Positions 15,654 to 25,824 of a stretch of DNA of 64,000 bases are shown here, piece after piece. Position numbers and translations under genes: made by a program. The stretch is from Niveispirillum sp. (lineage in GTDB: Bacteria; Pseudomonadota; Alphaproteobacteria; Azospirillales; Azospirillaceae): positions 1-64,000 of the forward strand of contig NZ_JAGOGJ010000004.1 in NCBI RefSeq assembly GCF_017996735.1, given 5' to 3'. Below the pieces are notes generated by a model, which was not told the DNA's origin, ran no database searches, and was given only the letters and a program-made list of their open reading frames with translations. Each line of letters opens with the position of its first letter. Positions within the stretch are counted from its first letter, which is position 1.

Positions 15654-17333
15654 GTGTCCTCTTTCTTTCCCAACATCTTCCTGGACCGGCTGCTGGGCGG
15701 AATCTCCAAATCGCCCTATAAGCGTGGCCAGCATGCGGCGGCCAGCGGAAACGACAGCAAGGCGGCGGCTTTCTGGCTGACAGGCGCGCGTGCCGGCGAT
15801 GCCGACTGTAAACTGGCGCTGGCCGATGCGCTTTGGAATGGAAAGGGTGTGCTGCGGGACATGCGCTCGGCCCTGCGCTGGTTCGAAGAAGCGGCTGAGG
15901 CTGGCAAGGCGCAGGCGCAGGCGCGGCTGGCCGGGGTGTATGCAACGGGTATCGGCATCACCCCTGGTGAGCAGAAGCCGGCAAAGACTGATGACGGCGA
16001 CCTTGTGGTGCCCCGGGACCGGGCCAAGGCCCGCCATTGGGCCAGGCTTGCCAGTCAGCAGGACCATGTGGAAGCCCAGGTCCTGCTGGGCTGGCTGTGC
16101 AGCATGGAGGGCGATCCGGACGGGCTGGATATCAGCCAGGCCATCGAATGGTATAGCCGCGCCTCAGAGAAGGGCAGCGCTCCCGCCATGGTCGGCCTGG
16201 CGGGGCTGATCAGTGTCGGGTCCGTGCCCGGCCAGGGACCCGAGGATGCGGTCCAGCTTTACCGCCGGGCGGCTGAACTGGGCAACAAGACCGCCTTCTA
16301 CTATCTGGGCGCGGCCTATATGAACGGAACGGGAGTCGAGGCCGATCCCGTCGTGGCGTACAAATGGCTGCAGCGTGCGGCCGACGAGGGAGTGATCGGC
16401 GCCTTCCGGGCCCTGGGCATGATTTCCCTGAACGGCAGTGGCGGACAACCCGTGGATGTCGGACAGGCCGAAACCTGGCTCCGGCGCGCCGCTGTCAAGG
16501 GTGACGTCGACAGCATGGTCCTGCTTGCCGACCTGCACGCGTCGAAACAGGCGCAAGTTCCCAATCAGGCGGAAGCCATCTTCCTTTATGTCGCGGCCTC
16601 CGATCAGGGCAACATGAAGGCGACGACCGCACTGGGTCTGGCGCACCTCAACGGCAACGGGGTCGAGCTGAACCACACGCTTGCGGTCAAGCTGTTTGAA
16701 AAGGCGGCGGATCATCATGCGGAGGCGCGGTTCCAACTGGCGCTGTGCCATCTGCTGGGCCGGGGGGTACCGGCCGACCCGGCCCTTGCCGCCGAACATC
16801 TGCTGAAGGCGGCAGAGCAGAAGCATCCCGACGCCACCTATAATTACGGTACGCTGCTGTATCACGGGAATGGTGTGCCGCAGGACCGGAAGGCGGCCTT
16901 CGATTTCTATATCGCTTCGGCCGAACTGGGCAGTGCTTCGGGCCAATTCCGTGTCGCCCATGCCCACACGCTGGGCAAGGAACTGCCGCTCGATAATGAT
17001 CGGGCCATCACCCTGTTCACCGCCGCCGCCGCGCAGGGCCATCTGTCGGCCCAGATCAATATGGCGCGCATGCTGTTGCTGCACCGTCCGGACGAACGCG
17101 CCGCGCTTGAGAAACTGAAGGAGCAGTTGCGCGAGCCGGCCCGGTCCGGGGTGATGGAGGCCATCACCATGCTGGCCGAACTGTTATGGCGCCTGGATCG
17201 CGATGCCGAGGGGGCATTGGCCCTGCTGCGGCAATCGGCGGCCATGGGCGATCCCCTGGCCGGTTACGTGAAGGACATGATCAATACATCGCCATCGCCG
17301 GGACCTGAGGTTGCGACAATCGCGGCTGGCTGA
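15654..17333 (+). CDS. Sel1-like repeat protein
   Basis: A 559-residue protein composed almost wholly of Sel1-like repeats (~36 residues each, pattern A...LG..Y..G.GV..D...A..W...AA..G...A), visible at about 45-80, 125-160, 185-220, 225-255, 335-370 and 405-435. Such solenoids bind protein partners and often act in envelope or polysaccharide regulation. The N-terminus has no clear signal peptide. The start is a GTG after AGGGGCGG. It follows the GT4 gene by 78 bases in the same direction, so co-transcription is possible. No enzymatic motif is seen. Confidence 0.85.
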   Translation: MSSFFPNIFLDRLLGGISKSPYKRGQHAAASGNDSKAAAFWLTGARAGDADCKLALADALWNGKGVLRDMRSALRWFEEAAEAGKAQAQARLAGVYATGIGITPGEQKPAKTDDGDLVVPRDRAKARHWARLASQQDHVEAQVLLGWLCSMEGDPDGLDISQAIEWYSRASEKGSAPAMVGLAGLISVGSVPGQGPEDAVQLYRRAAELGNKTAFYYLGAAYMNGTGVEADPVVAYKWLQRAADEGVIGAFRALGMISLNGSGGQPVDVGQAETWLRRAAVKGDVDSMVLLADLHASKQAQVPNQAEAIFLYVAASDQGNMKATTALGLAHLNGNGVELNHTLAVKLFEKAADHHAEARFQLALCHLLGRGVPADPALAAEHLLKAAEQKHPDATYNYGTLLYHGNGVPQDRKAAFDFYIASAELGSASGQFRVAHAHTLGKELPLDNDRAITLFTAAAAQGHLSAQINMARMLLLHRPDERAALEKLKEQLREPARSGVMEAITMLAELLWRLDRDAEGALALLRQSAAMGDPLAGYVKDMINTSPSPGPEVATIAAG

Positions 17334-17474
17334 AAAGGCTTGACCAACTTCCGGCCCGCCACGCAACGCAAGGGCGGGCAAAACGGATATTGGTCAGGCA
17401 ACCGGTTCTTGCCGGGAACCCTGTACGGTGGCACCCTGGGTTCCATTGCTCAACCGCCATCCATAGCCGCAGAG

Positions 17475-18230
17475 ATGATGTCCGCCACCGAGGGTCGCAA
17501 ACTCTACCAACAGATCGCCAATGCCATCTCCAAGGCCATTCGCACCGGCACCTATCAGCCCGGTCAGCGGCTGCCGCCTGAACGCGAGCTGGCGGAGGAG
17601 TTCAAGGTCAGCCGTCCGACCATCCGCGAAGCCATGATCGCGCTGGACATCATGGGTCTGGTGGAGGCCCGCCAGGGTTCGGGCATCTATGTCACGCATT
17701 CACGGCCGGAGGAGCAGGCGGACGACCTGGATATCGGCGCGTTCGAGCTGACGGAGGCGCGGCGCCTGTTCGAAGGGGAGGCCGCAGCCCTCGCCGCCGC
17801 CACGATCAGCGAAGCGGAACTGGCCGAACTGACCGACATCCTGTCGGATATGGTCGATGAGAATGAACGCGACGTCGTCGGGGACAAGGCAGACCGGCGT
17901 TTCCATGTCGCTATCGCACGCGCCACCCGCAACAGCGCCATCGTCCTGGTGGTGGAGACGCTGTGGGACCTGCGTTACAAGTCGCCGCTGTGCCGCAACA
18001 TGCTGGCCCGCGCCCGCGCCGTGGGTGTACGCCCCCTGGTCGATGACCATGTCGAGATCGTGGCCGCGCTGAAGACCCGCGACCCGCGAAAGGCCCGGGC
18101 CGCCATGCACCACCATCTGGGGACCGTCATCGAGAACCTGCTGACCGCCACGGAACTGGAGGCGGTGCAGCGGGCGCAGTCAGAGGTGGCCGCGCGGCGC
18201 AGCGAACTGGCCCGGCGCACGGCATTGTGA
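17475..18230 (+). CDS. GntR-family regulator, FadR subgroup
   Basis: A 251-residue regulator. The N-terminal winged helix (about 10-75) contains PGQRLPPERELAEEF and SRPTIREAMIALDIMGLVE, the GntR signature. The C-terminal all-helical FCD domain (about 95-225) has the metal/ligand histidines in FHVAIARAT and HHHLG near its end. FadR-subgroup members sense organic acids such as lactate, gluconate or uronates. Two adjacent ATGs are candidate starts. Neighbours do not reveal the target pathway. Confidence 0.88.
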   Translation: MMSATEGRKLYQQIANAISKAIRTGTYQPGQRLPPERELAEEFKVSRPTIREAMIALDIMGLVEARQGSGIYVTHSRPEEQADDLDIGAFELTEARRLFEGEAAALAAATISEAELAELTDILSDMVDENERDVVGDKADRRFHVAIARATRNSAIVLVVETLWDLRYKSPLCRNMLARARAVGVRPLVDDHVEIVAALKTRDPRKARAAMHHHLGTVIENLLTATELEAVQRAQSEVAARRSELARRTAL

Positions 18231-18290
18231 GGCTTTTGCGCCCGAAGGTTCCTCTGGAACATTCGGCGAACATCATGTAGCGTCGCGTCC

Positions 18291-18884
18291 ATGATCGGAC
18301 CCGATATTGACCGCCTGATTCAATTGCTGGCCAAGCTGCCGGGCCTGGGGCCACGGTCGGCGCGTCGTGTCGCGTTGCACCTGATCAAACGGCGTGACGG
18401 GCTGATGGCCCCCTTGGGGGAGGCGCTGGCCGCCGTGGCGTCCTCTATCCGCACCTGCTCGGTCTGTGGGAATCTGGACAGTCACGATCCCTGCCATATC
18501 TGCGCCAGTGCCGGGCGCGACGGCGGAATATTGTGCGTGGTGGAGGATGTGGGCGACCTCTGGGCCCTGGAACGCACCGGCGCCTTCCGGGGCCGCTACC
18601 ATGTGCTGGGGGGCACCCTGTCGGCGCTGGACGGAGTCGGTCCAGACGACCTGTCCATCCCGGCCCTGCTGGAGCGGGCCAGCCGGCCGGAGGTGGGGGA
18701 AGTGATCCTGGCGTTGAATGCCACGGTGGGTGGTCAGACAACTGCGCATTACCTTTCTGACCGGTTGGCCCCCTGCGGTGTCCGGATTTCACGCCTGGCG
18801 CATGGGGTGCCGGTGGGCGGTGAACTGGATTATCTGGACGACGGAACCTTGACGGCGGCGCTCCGGTCACGCCGGACGCTGTAA
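18291..18884 (+). CDS. recR: RecR recombination mediator
   Basis: A 197-residue protein of the RecFOR pathway, which loads RecA at gaps. The N-terminal helix-hairpin-helix reads [15 protein letters not shown] Cys4 zinc finger uses Cys56, Cys59, Cys68 and Cys71. The Toprim domain begins at [11 protein letters not shown] (about 80-90), and the C-terminal Walker-B-like segment [18 protein letters not shown] is conserved. Full length and highly typical. The usual partners dnaX and ybaB are not adjacent here. Confidence 0.97.
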   Translation: MIGPDIDRLIQLLAKLPGLGPRSARRVALHLIKRRDGLMAPLGEALAAVASSIRTCSVCGNLDSHDPCHICASAGRDGGILCVVEDVGDLWALERTGAFRGRYHVLGGTLSALDGVGPDDLSIPALLERASRPEVGEVILALNATVGGQTTAHYLSDRLAPCGVRISRLAHGVPVGGELDYLDDGTLTAALRSRRTL

Positions 18885-19136
18885 ATGGCCAAAATCATAC
18901 AGGCGTGATCATACTGGTCTGCTTGAAAAATGGGCAGATGAGACCGGTATCAAGGGTTTGCCTCCAACTATGGTCTTGTGCGCCTGATCTTAACTGTTTC
19001 GAGATTTATCTGTTGCAAGCTGATCATCCGTGGTTACGCTACGGCCTGAGACAGGGTGCCGCAGGGGTACCGCTTTTGTGTGGGTACGCGACCGACCAGG
19101 GTTGAGGCGGCCGCCGGTTGAAAGGGGACGTTACAA
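18885..19136. other. 252-base gap between recR and phaZ
   Basis: The stretch presumably carries the phaZ promoter. I see no convincing gene, terminator hairpin or operator in it; short open frames here have no family resemblance and poor start context. Confidence 0.4.
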
Positions 19137-20390
19137 GTGCTCTATCACCTTTATGATCTTCATCATGCCGCCCTGACGCCCCTGCGCCTGATGGCGGAAG
19201 CGACGCAGCAGACCTTCCAGAATCCGTTCGTTCCCGCCTCCTATACCAAGGTCGGCCGCGCGGTGGCCGCCGGTGCGGAACTGATCGAGCGCACGACCCG
19301 CCGCTGGGGCAAGCCGGATTTCGGCCTGCCGACCACCCGCGTCAACGGGCGTGAGGTGGCGGTGACCGAACGCGTGGTGCTGGAACGCCCCTTCGGCAAT
19401 CTGGTCAATTTCGAACGCGCCGTCCCGCATGACGACCCCAAGGTGCTGCTGGTGGCGCCGATGTCGGGCCATTATGCCACGCTGTTGCGCGGCACCGTCC
19501 AGGCGCTGATGCAGAACCATGATGTCTACATCACCGACTGGCACGACGCGAAGCTGATCCCGCTGTCGCGCGGCCGGTTCGACCTGGAGGATTATATCGA
19601 CTATGTGATGGATTTTATCCGTCACCTGGGCCCCAACACCCATGTCATGGCCGTGTGCCAGCCGGCGGTGCCGACCCTGGCGGCCGTGGCGCTGATGGCG
19701 CAGTTGGATGACCCGTGCCAGCCTTCGTCGATGACCCTGATGGGGGGGCCGATCAACACGGCGGCGGCCCCGACTGTGGTGACGCAACTGGCCGAGGACA
19801 AGGATATCGGCTGGTTCGAGCGCAACGTCATCACCACCGTGCCCTTCTATTATCCGGGCGCCATGCGGCAGGTCTATCCGGGCTTCGTGCAGTTGACGGG
19901 CTTCATGTCGATGAACCTGGACCGGCATGTCGGTGAACATCTGAAGCTGTTCAGGCATCTGGTGCGCGGCGACGGCGAAAGCGCAGAATCCCATCGCAAG
20001 TTCTATGATGAATATCTGTCGGTCATGGACCTGACCTCGGAATTCTATCTGCAGACCGTCAATCAGGTGTTCCAGGAACGGACCCTGCCCACGGGGCGGA
20101 TGAAGTGGCGGGGCCTGACTGTCGATCCCTCGGCGATCGAAAAGACGGCTCTGCTGACCGTGGAAGGCGAACTGGACGATATTTCGGCCCCTGGCCAGAC
20201 CATCGCCGCCCACGACCTGTGCAAAAACATCCCGCAAGCCAAAAAACATAACCATCTGCAGAAGGCCGTCGGCCATTACGGTATTTTCAACGGCCGCAAA
20301 TGGCGCGAAGATATCGAGCCGCGCGTGCGCCGCTTCATCCTGGAAAATGACGCGGTGCGTGCCGGGCGGAAGACGACCGCCGCGGCCTGA
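19137..20390 (+). CDS. phaZ: Intracellular polyhydroxyalkanoate depolymerase
   Basis: A 417-residue alpha/beta hydrolase that mobilises storage PHB granules in the cytoplasm. The N-terminus MLYHLYDLHHAALTPLR and the segment VLLVAPMSGHYATLLRGTV are characteristic of intracellular PhaZ. The nucleophile is a cysteine in VCQPA (Cys174), as in Ralstonia-type i-PhaZ, rather than serine. The conserved C-terminal PHB_depo_C region includes LTVEGELDDISAPGQT and the histidine segment VGHYGIFNGRKW. The start is a GTG after AAAGGGG. No phaC or phasin lies nearby. Confidence 0.93.
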   Translation: MLYHLYDLHHAALTPLRLMAEATQQTFQNPFVPASYTKVGRAVAAGAELIERTTRRWGKPDFGLPTTRVNGREVAVTERVVLERPFGNLVNFERAVPHDDPKVLLVAPMSGHYATLLRGTVQALMQNHDVYITDWHDAKLIPLSRGRFDLEDYIDYVMDFIRHLGPNTHVMAVCQPAVPTLAAVALMAQLDDPCQPSSMTLMGGPINTAAAPTVVTQLAEDKDIGWFERNVITTVPFYYPGAMRQVYPGFVQLTGFMSMNLDRHVGEHLKLFRHLVRGDGESAESHRKFYDEYLSVMDLTSEFYLQTVNQVFQERTLPTGRMKWRGLTVDPSAIEKTALLTVEGELDDISAPGQTIAAHDLCKNIPQAKKHNHLQKAVGHYGIFNGRKWREDIEPRVRRFILENDAVRAGRKTTAAA

Positions 20391-20417
20391 GTGCAGGGGG
20401 AACGACGATAAAGGCGG

Positions 20418-20449
20418 GGGCGCCGATCCTGACGGGTCGGCGCCCTTAT
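20418..20449 (+). terminator. Terminator after phaZ
   Basis: GGGCGCCGA and TCGGCGCCC form a perfect 9-bp stem around a 10-base loop, followed by a short TTAT. It lies 27 bases after the phaZ stop, between it and the convergent chemoreceptor gene. Confidence 0.65.
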
Positions 20450-20475
20450 CAATTCAAGGGCTTGACCTGTGCATG

Positions 20476-22185
20476 TCACCCCTTGCCGGTGGCTGTCCGG
20501 CGGATGTCGGTGGCGAAGCTTTCCACCTGCCGGGCCAGATCGCTGGCCTGCCGGGCAAGGTCCTGGGTCCAGCGTTCGATTCCCGCCGCCGATTCCAGCG
20601 CCGCCGTGGCCCCGTGCGAAATGCCGTCGACCTTGGCCGAGACATCGCGCGACGCCTCAGCCGCCTGGGACGTATTATCGGAAACGCCGGCGATGGTGGC
20701 CGCCTGTTCTTCCACGGCCCCGGCAATGGCGGCGGCGTTGCCGTTCACAGCCTCGATCGTTGAGGCGATGCGGCCGATGGCGGCCACGGCATCATTCACG
20801 CTCTGGCGCAGGGTGGCGATCTGACGGGTGATCTCCTCCGTCGCGCGCGCCGTCTGGCCAGCCAGACTCTTCACCTCGCCCGCCACCACGGCGAAACCCT
20901 TGCCGGCTTCGCCCGCCCGCGCCGCCTCGATGGTGGCGTTCAGGGCCAGCAGGTTGGTCTGGGCGGCGATATCACCGATCAGGGCCACCACCTCCCCAAT
21001 ATGGTCGGCCGCCGTGGACAGCCCGTCCATGACGCTGCGCGCGGCACCGGCCTCCTGCACGGCATTCTGCGTGACAAGGGTGGCGTGGGAAACCTGACGC
21101 GCGATCTCCGCACTGGCGATCCCCAATTCCTCGGCGGCACCGGCCACGGACTGGACATTGCCCGCCGCATGGTGCGTGGCGGCGGCGATGGCGGTGGAGG
21201 TCTGGGTTGTTTCCCGCGCCTTGTCCGCCATCATGCTGGTCAGGTCATGCACCTTGCCGATGCCGTCCACGATGATCCGTACCGCCCCTTGCACCTGCCG
21301 GTCCATGGTATCGGCGACACTTTCCAGGGTGCGGCGGCGCTCGGCCTCCGCCTGGGCGCCAGCCTGTGCATGTTCGGCCTCCAGGCTTGCCTTTTTCACC
21401 GCCTCGTCGCGGAAATGGCTGGTGGCGGCGACCATCGCGGTCATTTCATCGCCGCTGTCGCAGACCGGCAGGGTGACGCCCGTGTCGCCGGCGGCCAACC
21501 GGCCCATGACATCGGTCAGCGCCTGGATGGGGCCGATGATGGCCCGCCCCACCAGCGTGAGGATCACTACCATGACCAGCAGCGTCACCCCATAGGCGGT
21601 GCCCGCCACCATCCGGGACTTGGCCATCCATTCGCGCTGTTCCGTCTCGGCCTTCTCGGCACGGGCGGACACTTGTGCCGCGATATCTTCCAGTTCGCCC
21701 TTGATGGCATCGGCCAGCCCGTCGATCTCGTCATCCAGGGCGGCGAAGCGGGCACTGTCGGCCCTGCCTTCCACAGCCTTGACCAGGCCATCCCGCATGG
21801 CGCGTGACAAGGCCCCTGCATCGGTGATCACCTTCGCCGCGCTGGCCTGTTCGGGTCCCGGCATCGCACGGGCCGCCAGTTGTGTGGCCAGGCCGGACAG
21901 TTCGCCCAGCCCTTCGTCCATGCTTTTGCGCCGGTCGGCGGCGACGGCGCCCTCATCCTTGTCGACGATGATGTCCATGGCGACCAGGCTCATCTCCGTT
22001 GCCAGTGAATGGGCACCGTTGACCAGCTTCTGATATTGTTCCGCCTTATCGGATATCGCGGATTTTTCGACGGACACCCGGTCCACGATAAAGAAGGTGG
22101 CGGCCAGGACGGACAGGCCTATGAAGGCCATGGCCCCGACGGACATAAGCTTCAAGCGGATGGTCCAACGCAAAAGAGCCCCCAT
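20476..22185 (-). CDS. Methyl-accepting chemotaxis protein
   Basis: A 569-residue transmembrane chemoreceptor. A first membrane span lies at about residues 15-37 and a second near 190-215 ([15 protein letters not shown]), enclosing a four-helix-type periplasmic sensor region of ~150 residues. HAMP follows ([19 protein letters not shown]), then the signalling coiled coil with the hairpin tip core [11 protein letters not shown] and [19 protein letters not shown]. It would signal to CheA/CheW, neither of which is in the window. The ATG is chosen over a TTG four codons earlier. Ligand unknown. Confidence 0.92.
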   Translation of the reverse strand: MGALLRWTIRLKLMSVGAMAFIGLSVLAATFFIVDRVSVEKSAISDKAEQYQKLVNGAHSLATEMSLVAMDIIVDKDEGAVAADRRKSMDEGLGELSGLATQLAARAMPGPEQASAAKVITDAGALSRAMRDGLVKAVEGRADSARFAALDDEIDGLADAIKGELEDIAAQVSARAEKAETEQREWMAKSRMVAGTAYGVTLLVMVVILTLVGRAIIGPIQALTDVMGRLAAGDTGVTLPVCDSGDEMTAMVAATSHFRDEAVKKASLEAEHAQAGAQAEAERRRTLESVADTMDRQVQGAVRIIVDGIGKVHDLTSMMADKARETTQTSTAIAAATHHAAGNVQSVAGAAEELGIASAEIARQVSHATLVTQNAVQEAGAARSVMDGLSTAADHIGEVVALIGDIAAQTNLLALNATIEAARAGEAGKGFAVVAGEVKSLAGQTARATEEITRQIATLRQSVNDAVAAIGRIASTIEAVNGNAAAIAGAVEEQAATIAGVSDNTSQAAEASRDVSAKVDGISHGATAALESAAGIERWTQDLARQASDLARQVESFATDIRRTATGKG

Positions 22186-22312
22186 CGTAACCGCCAACCG
22201 AAATTCAGGCTACGCCCCCTATTCCGGATCACAAGACGCTTTTTATAACCGTTAGGGTGTGTCCCCCGTCGTCAGGCGCATGGGCGCGGAGGGGCGCGGT
22301 GGCCCCTTGGCT

Positions 22313-24808
22313 TCAGGTGCCGCGCCGCTTGGCCCGTGCCGTCGGTTCGGCTACCAGGGGGTCGTCGGGCCAGTAATGGCGGGGATACCGTCCGGCCAGT
22401 TCCTTTTTCACATCCTTGTAGGACCCGGCCCAGAACCCGGCCAGATCGCGTGTCACCTGCACCGGCCGGTGGGCGGGGGACAGGAGATGCAGCAGCACGG
22501 GGATGCGTCCGCCGCCCAGGCGCGGCGTCTCCGCCAGCCCGAACAGTTCCTGCAGACGCACGGCCAGCACCGGTTCATCGCCCGAATAATCGATGGGGAT
22601 GCGGTTGCCCGTCGGCACCGTCAGATGGGTGGGGATCTCCCCATCCATGGCCTGACGCTGGTTCCAGTCCAGAATGCCGGTCAGGGCGGCATGCAGGTCC
22701 ACCCGGTCCAGATGCGCCCGCCGCGTGACGCCCGACAGATAGGGGGCGAGCCAATCCTCCAGGCTGGACAGCAATCCCTCGTCCGACAGGTCGGGCCAGC
22801 GGTCGGGGGCCGCGCGATACAGGAAATCCACGCGCCGCCGCCATCCCTGCAATTCCTTGGTCCAGGGCAGACAGGAAAGCCCCATGGCGCGCACACCCTC
22901 CAGCATAGCGGGCAGCACCAGATCGGCCGGCGGATTGGCCAGGGGCTCGTCCTTCAATGACAGTTCGAACAGGCGACGGCGGCGGCGTGCCTGCACGATC
23001 TGTTCGCGCCCGTCCCAGACCACCTCCAGCTCTGCGCGGATATCGTCGGCGAAGGCCTCTTCAAGGGCGGCCTGCGTGACCGGTGCCGCCAGAAAGATGC
23101 GGGCATCCCGTCCCTGGCCGTCCAGATCGGCCACGGCCAGCAGGTCGCAGGCCGCCAGCGCATCGGTCGGGTCCAGCATGGCGCCCCGCCCGCCCGACAG
23201 GCGGAACTGCCCTGCCGCCCCCGCCCGCCGCTGCCCGATCCGGTCGGGATAGGCCAGCGCCAGCAGCAGGCCGGCATCCTCATGGTCGATAGGACCCGGC
23301 GGCCCGCCCACCTGCCGTTCCAGTTGGCGGGCCTGTTCCAGCGCCTGATGCAGGGCGCCGCGATCGACATCGCCGCCGCGCCCGCGTTCATCCAGATGTT
23401 CCAGCCGCGTGCGCAGATCGGCATCCCGCCGCCCGCCGCCGCGCAGGATATCGCGTTCCCCGATCAGGGCGGCGACGCGGCAGGCCAGCCGCGTCCGGCC
23501 CAACTCCCGCCCGCGCAGCACCAGATGCGCCAGACGCGGATGCACGCCCAGCCCGGCCATGGCCTTGCCATGGGCCGTGATGCGCAGCGTGTCGTCAATC
23601 GCGCCCAGTTGCTGCAGCAGTTTGCGCGCCTGGGCCAGGGTTGCGGCCGGGGGGCTGTCCAGCCAGGACAGTTCATCGGGATCGACGATGCCCCATTGCG
23701 CCAGTTCCAGCGCCAGTGGCGTCAGGTCGGCGCGCGTGATCTCGGCGGCGGTGAAGGGGATCAGGGCGCGGTCCGTCGCCTCCGACCACAGGCGGTAACA
23801 GACGCCCGCCGACAGGCGTCCGGCGCGGCCCCGCCGCTGGTCGGCCGAGGCGCGCGAGGATTTCACGGTTTCCAGCCGGCCCATGCCGCTGCGCGGGTCG
23901 AAACGCTGCAGGCGCGACAGGCCGCTATCGATGACAATGCGGATGCCTTCGATGGTCAGGCTGGTCTCCGCGATGCTGGTGGCCAGCACCACCTTGCGCT
24001 GACCGGCGGGGGCGGGGCGGATGGCGATATCCTGGGCTTCCAGGTTCATATCGCCATAAAGCGGGGTCAGCAGCACATGGGCGGGCAGGGGGCCGTCAGC
24101 CAGCAGCCTTTCCACCCGCCGGATCTCCCCGCTGCCGGGCAGGAAGGCCAGGACGGAGCCCTGCTCCTCGGCCAGGGCTCGGCGGATGGCGCGGGCCATA
24201 TGGTCGTCGGGCCGGTCGGTGGGACCGGGTTCCAGCCACCGCGTCTCCACCGGAAAGGCCCGGCCTTCCGACGTCACCAGCGGCGCCCCGCCCAGCAGGG
24301 CCGCCACCGGTCCCCCATCCAGCGTGGCCGACATCACCACCAGCCGCAGATCATCGCGCAGCAGCTCCCGCGTCTGCAAGCAGAAGGCCAGCGCCAGATC
24401 GGCATCCAGGCTTCGTTCATGGAACTCGTCGAACAGCACCGCCGACACCCCATCCAGCGACGCGTCGGATTGCAGACGGCGCAGGAAGATGCCTTCCGTC
24501 ACCACCTCAATCCGGGTGGCCGCCGACACGCGGGCGTCCATGCGCACGCGGTAACCGACCGTCTGCCCGACCTCTTCCCCCAGCATCTGCGCCATGCGCC
24601 GCGCGGCGCCGCGCGCGGCCAGACGGCGAGGTTCCAGCATGATGATGCGCCCGCCCTTGGCCCAGGCCTGGTCCAGCAGGGCCAACGGCACACGTGTGGT
24701 CTTGCCGGCACCTGGCGGGGCCTGCAGCACGGCCGTGGTCCCGGTGGACAGGGCCGACAGCAGCGACGGCAGGGCTTCATCGATGGGAAGGGCGGGGAAG
24801 TCTGGCAT
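22313..24808 (-). CDS. hrpB: HrpB-type ATP-dependent RNA helicase
   Basis: An 831-residue DExH-box helicase of the HrpB family. Walker A is APPGAGKTT at about 30-38, the DExH box is DEFH at 127-130 and motif III is SAT at 160-162. The second RecA-like domain contains VVLATSIAETSLTIEGI and the Q-rich motif DQRRGRAGRLSAG. The C-terminal HrpB region includes TVPTGNRIPIDY and ends VQVTRDLAGFWAGSYKDVKKE, a hallmark of the family. Full length; its RNA target in bacteria is not well defined. Confidence 0.95.
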   Translation of the reverse strand: MPDFPALPIDEALPSLLSALSTGTTAVLQAPPGAGKTTRVPLALLDQAWAKGGRIIMLEPRRLAARGAARRMAQMLGEEVGQTVGYRVRMDARVSAATRIEVVTEGIFLRRLQSDASLDGVSAVLFDEFHERSLDADLALAFCLQTRELLRDDLRLVVMSATLDGGPVAALLGGAPLVTSEGRAFPVETRWLEPGPTDRPDDHMARAIRRALAEEQGSVLAFLPGSGEIRRVERLLADGPLPAHVLLTPLYGDMNLEAQDIAIRPAPAGQRKVVLATSIAETSLTIEGIRIVIDSGLSRLQRFDPRSGMGRLETVKSSRASADQRRGRAGRLSAGVCYRLWSEATDRALIPFTAAEITRADLTPLALELAQWGIVDPDELSWLDSPPAATLAQARKLLQQLGAIDDTLRITAHGKAMAGLGVHPRLAHLVLRGRELGRTRLACRVAALIGERDILRGGGRRDADLRTRLEHLDERGRGGDVDRGALHQALEQARQLERQVGGPPGPIDHEDAGLLLALAYPDRIGQRRAGAAGQFRLSGGRGAMLDPTDALAACDLLAVADLDGQGRDARIFLAAPVTQAALEEAFADDIRAELEVVWDGREQIVQARRRRRLFELSLKDEPLANPPADLVLPAMLEGVRAMGLSCLPWTKELQGWRRRVDFLYRAAPDRWPDLSDEGLLSSLEDWLAPYLSGVTRRAHLDRVDLHAALTGILDWNQRQAMDGEIPTHLTVPTGNRIPIDYSGDEPVLAVRLQELFGLAETPRLGGGRIPVLLHLLSPAHRPVQVTRDLAGFWAGSYKDVKKELAGRYPRHYWPDDPLVAEPTARAKRRGT

Positions 24809-24854
24809 GGGCCGATGCTATAGCGGGAGACGGCGCCCTAGGCCAGAGGGTGCC

Positions 24855-25646
24855 TTATGGTCGCGTCATCCAGGCCGTGATGTCAAAATACAGCTTCACC
24901 CGCTGCCCCTCGACATTCTCCAGTTCCAGCACGTCGTAGTTCTTCCCGCCATCCATCATGTGCAGCGACTGCGACACCCGCTTCCATCCGGGGTACAGGT
25001 GCGCGGCCACCTGGTATTCAAGCGGCACCCCTTCATGACTGCCGGCCAGAGGCTGGGAGAAGGTGATGGCGCTGTCGAAATAATCGCCGGTGCCGGTGCC
25101 GGGGGGAAGCAGTCCCTGTTCCCGGTCATGGGCCAGAACCTTCGGGTAAACCTCATTGGCCATGGCGTCGCCGGCCCGGCGCGCGATGTTGAACCAGTAG
25201 GGGGCGTGCTGATTCAGGTTGCTGGAACGTGACATTTTCGACAGCCGCCAGAGAGACATGGCAGCCTGACCATGCCCCTGTTTGGCCAGGGCCAGCAACA
25301 TGTCGAACCCGCCGCCCACCTTGTCGGGACCCGCGGCGCCGTAAGACAACTGGGTGGCATATTCGAAACGGCCTTCGGGGCTGCCCGCCTCCGCCGCCTT
25401 GCGCCAGGCTTCCAGCAGAATGGACGGGTCCGTACCGGCCTTCGATATGGATCTGGCGGCGGCAAGCGCGTCGGCGGCCGTGGCCGGTTCGGCCGGCGGC
25501 ATTATGGGGCCATCCGGCAGGGGGGCAACAAACCGGGCATCGGGTGGCCGATCCACCAGCGGGGCGGTTTGTGTCCCGCAGGCACACAGCAGCATTGGAG
25601 CGGCAAGGATCGCTATTCTCACGGCCCGTAAAAACAAGCTGGACAC
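24855..25646 (-). CDS. Lipoprotein with Sel1/TPR-like helical repeats
   Basis: A 263-residue protein with a lipoprotein signal peptide; the lipobox LLCAC places the acylated cysteine at residue 23. The central part (about 75-150) has Sel1-like helical pairs (AWRKAAEAGSPEGRFEYATQL and LLALAKQGHGQAAMSLWRL). The C-terminal region is beta-rich and contains a Trp-rich end. Likely anchored in the outer or inner membrane facing the periplasm. I do not recognise a specific family. It lies 46 bases upstream of hrpB in the same direction. Confidence 0.78.
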   Translation of the reverse strand: MSSLFLRAVRIAILAAPMLLCACGTQTAPLVDRPPDARFVAPLPDGPIMPPAEPATAADALAAARSISKAGTDPSILLEAWRKAAEAGSPEGRFEYATQLSYGAAGPDKVGGGFDMLLALAKQGHGQAAMSLWRLSKMSRSSNLNQHAPYWFNIARRAGDAMANEVYPKVLAHDREQGLLPPGTGTGDYFDSAITFSQPLAGSHEGVPLEYQVAAHLYPGWKRVSQSLHMMDGGKNYDVLELENVEGQRVKLYFDITAWMTRP

Positions 25647-25824
25647 TCCCCTTTTTTGGGACCCGCCGACGCAGTGTCGTCCCCGGCAACGGCGCGGGTC
25701 AATAGGCCGCCCGACCTACATCCAACCGGTACTGTCGGCGGATACGACCATGGCGCTTCAAATCCGGGCCCCGACTGTCTAGTATGGGCGTTTGTTCCAC
25801 CATTAGCGGGTAGCCGCGAAAGAC

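Noticed and set aside
18905-19105. A 66-codon open frame between recR and phaZ
   Set aside because: No ribosome site, no family resemblance and composition unlike neighbouring genes.
23282-24823. A 513-codon open frame on the plus strand opposite hrpB
   Set aside because: Antisense shadow; helicase motifs on the minus strand are complete and in order.
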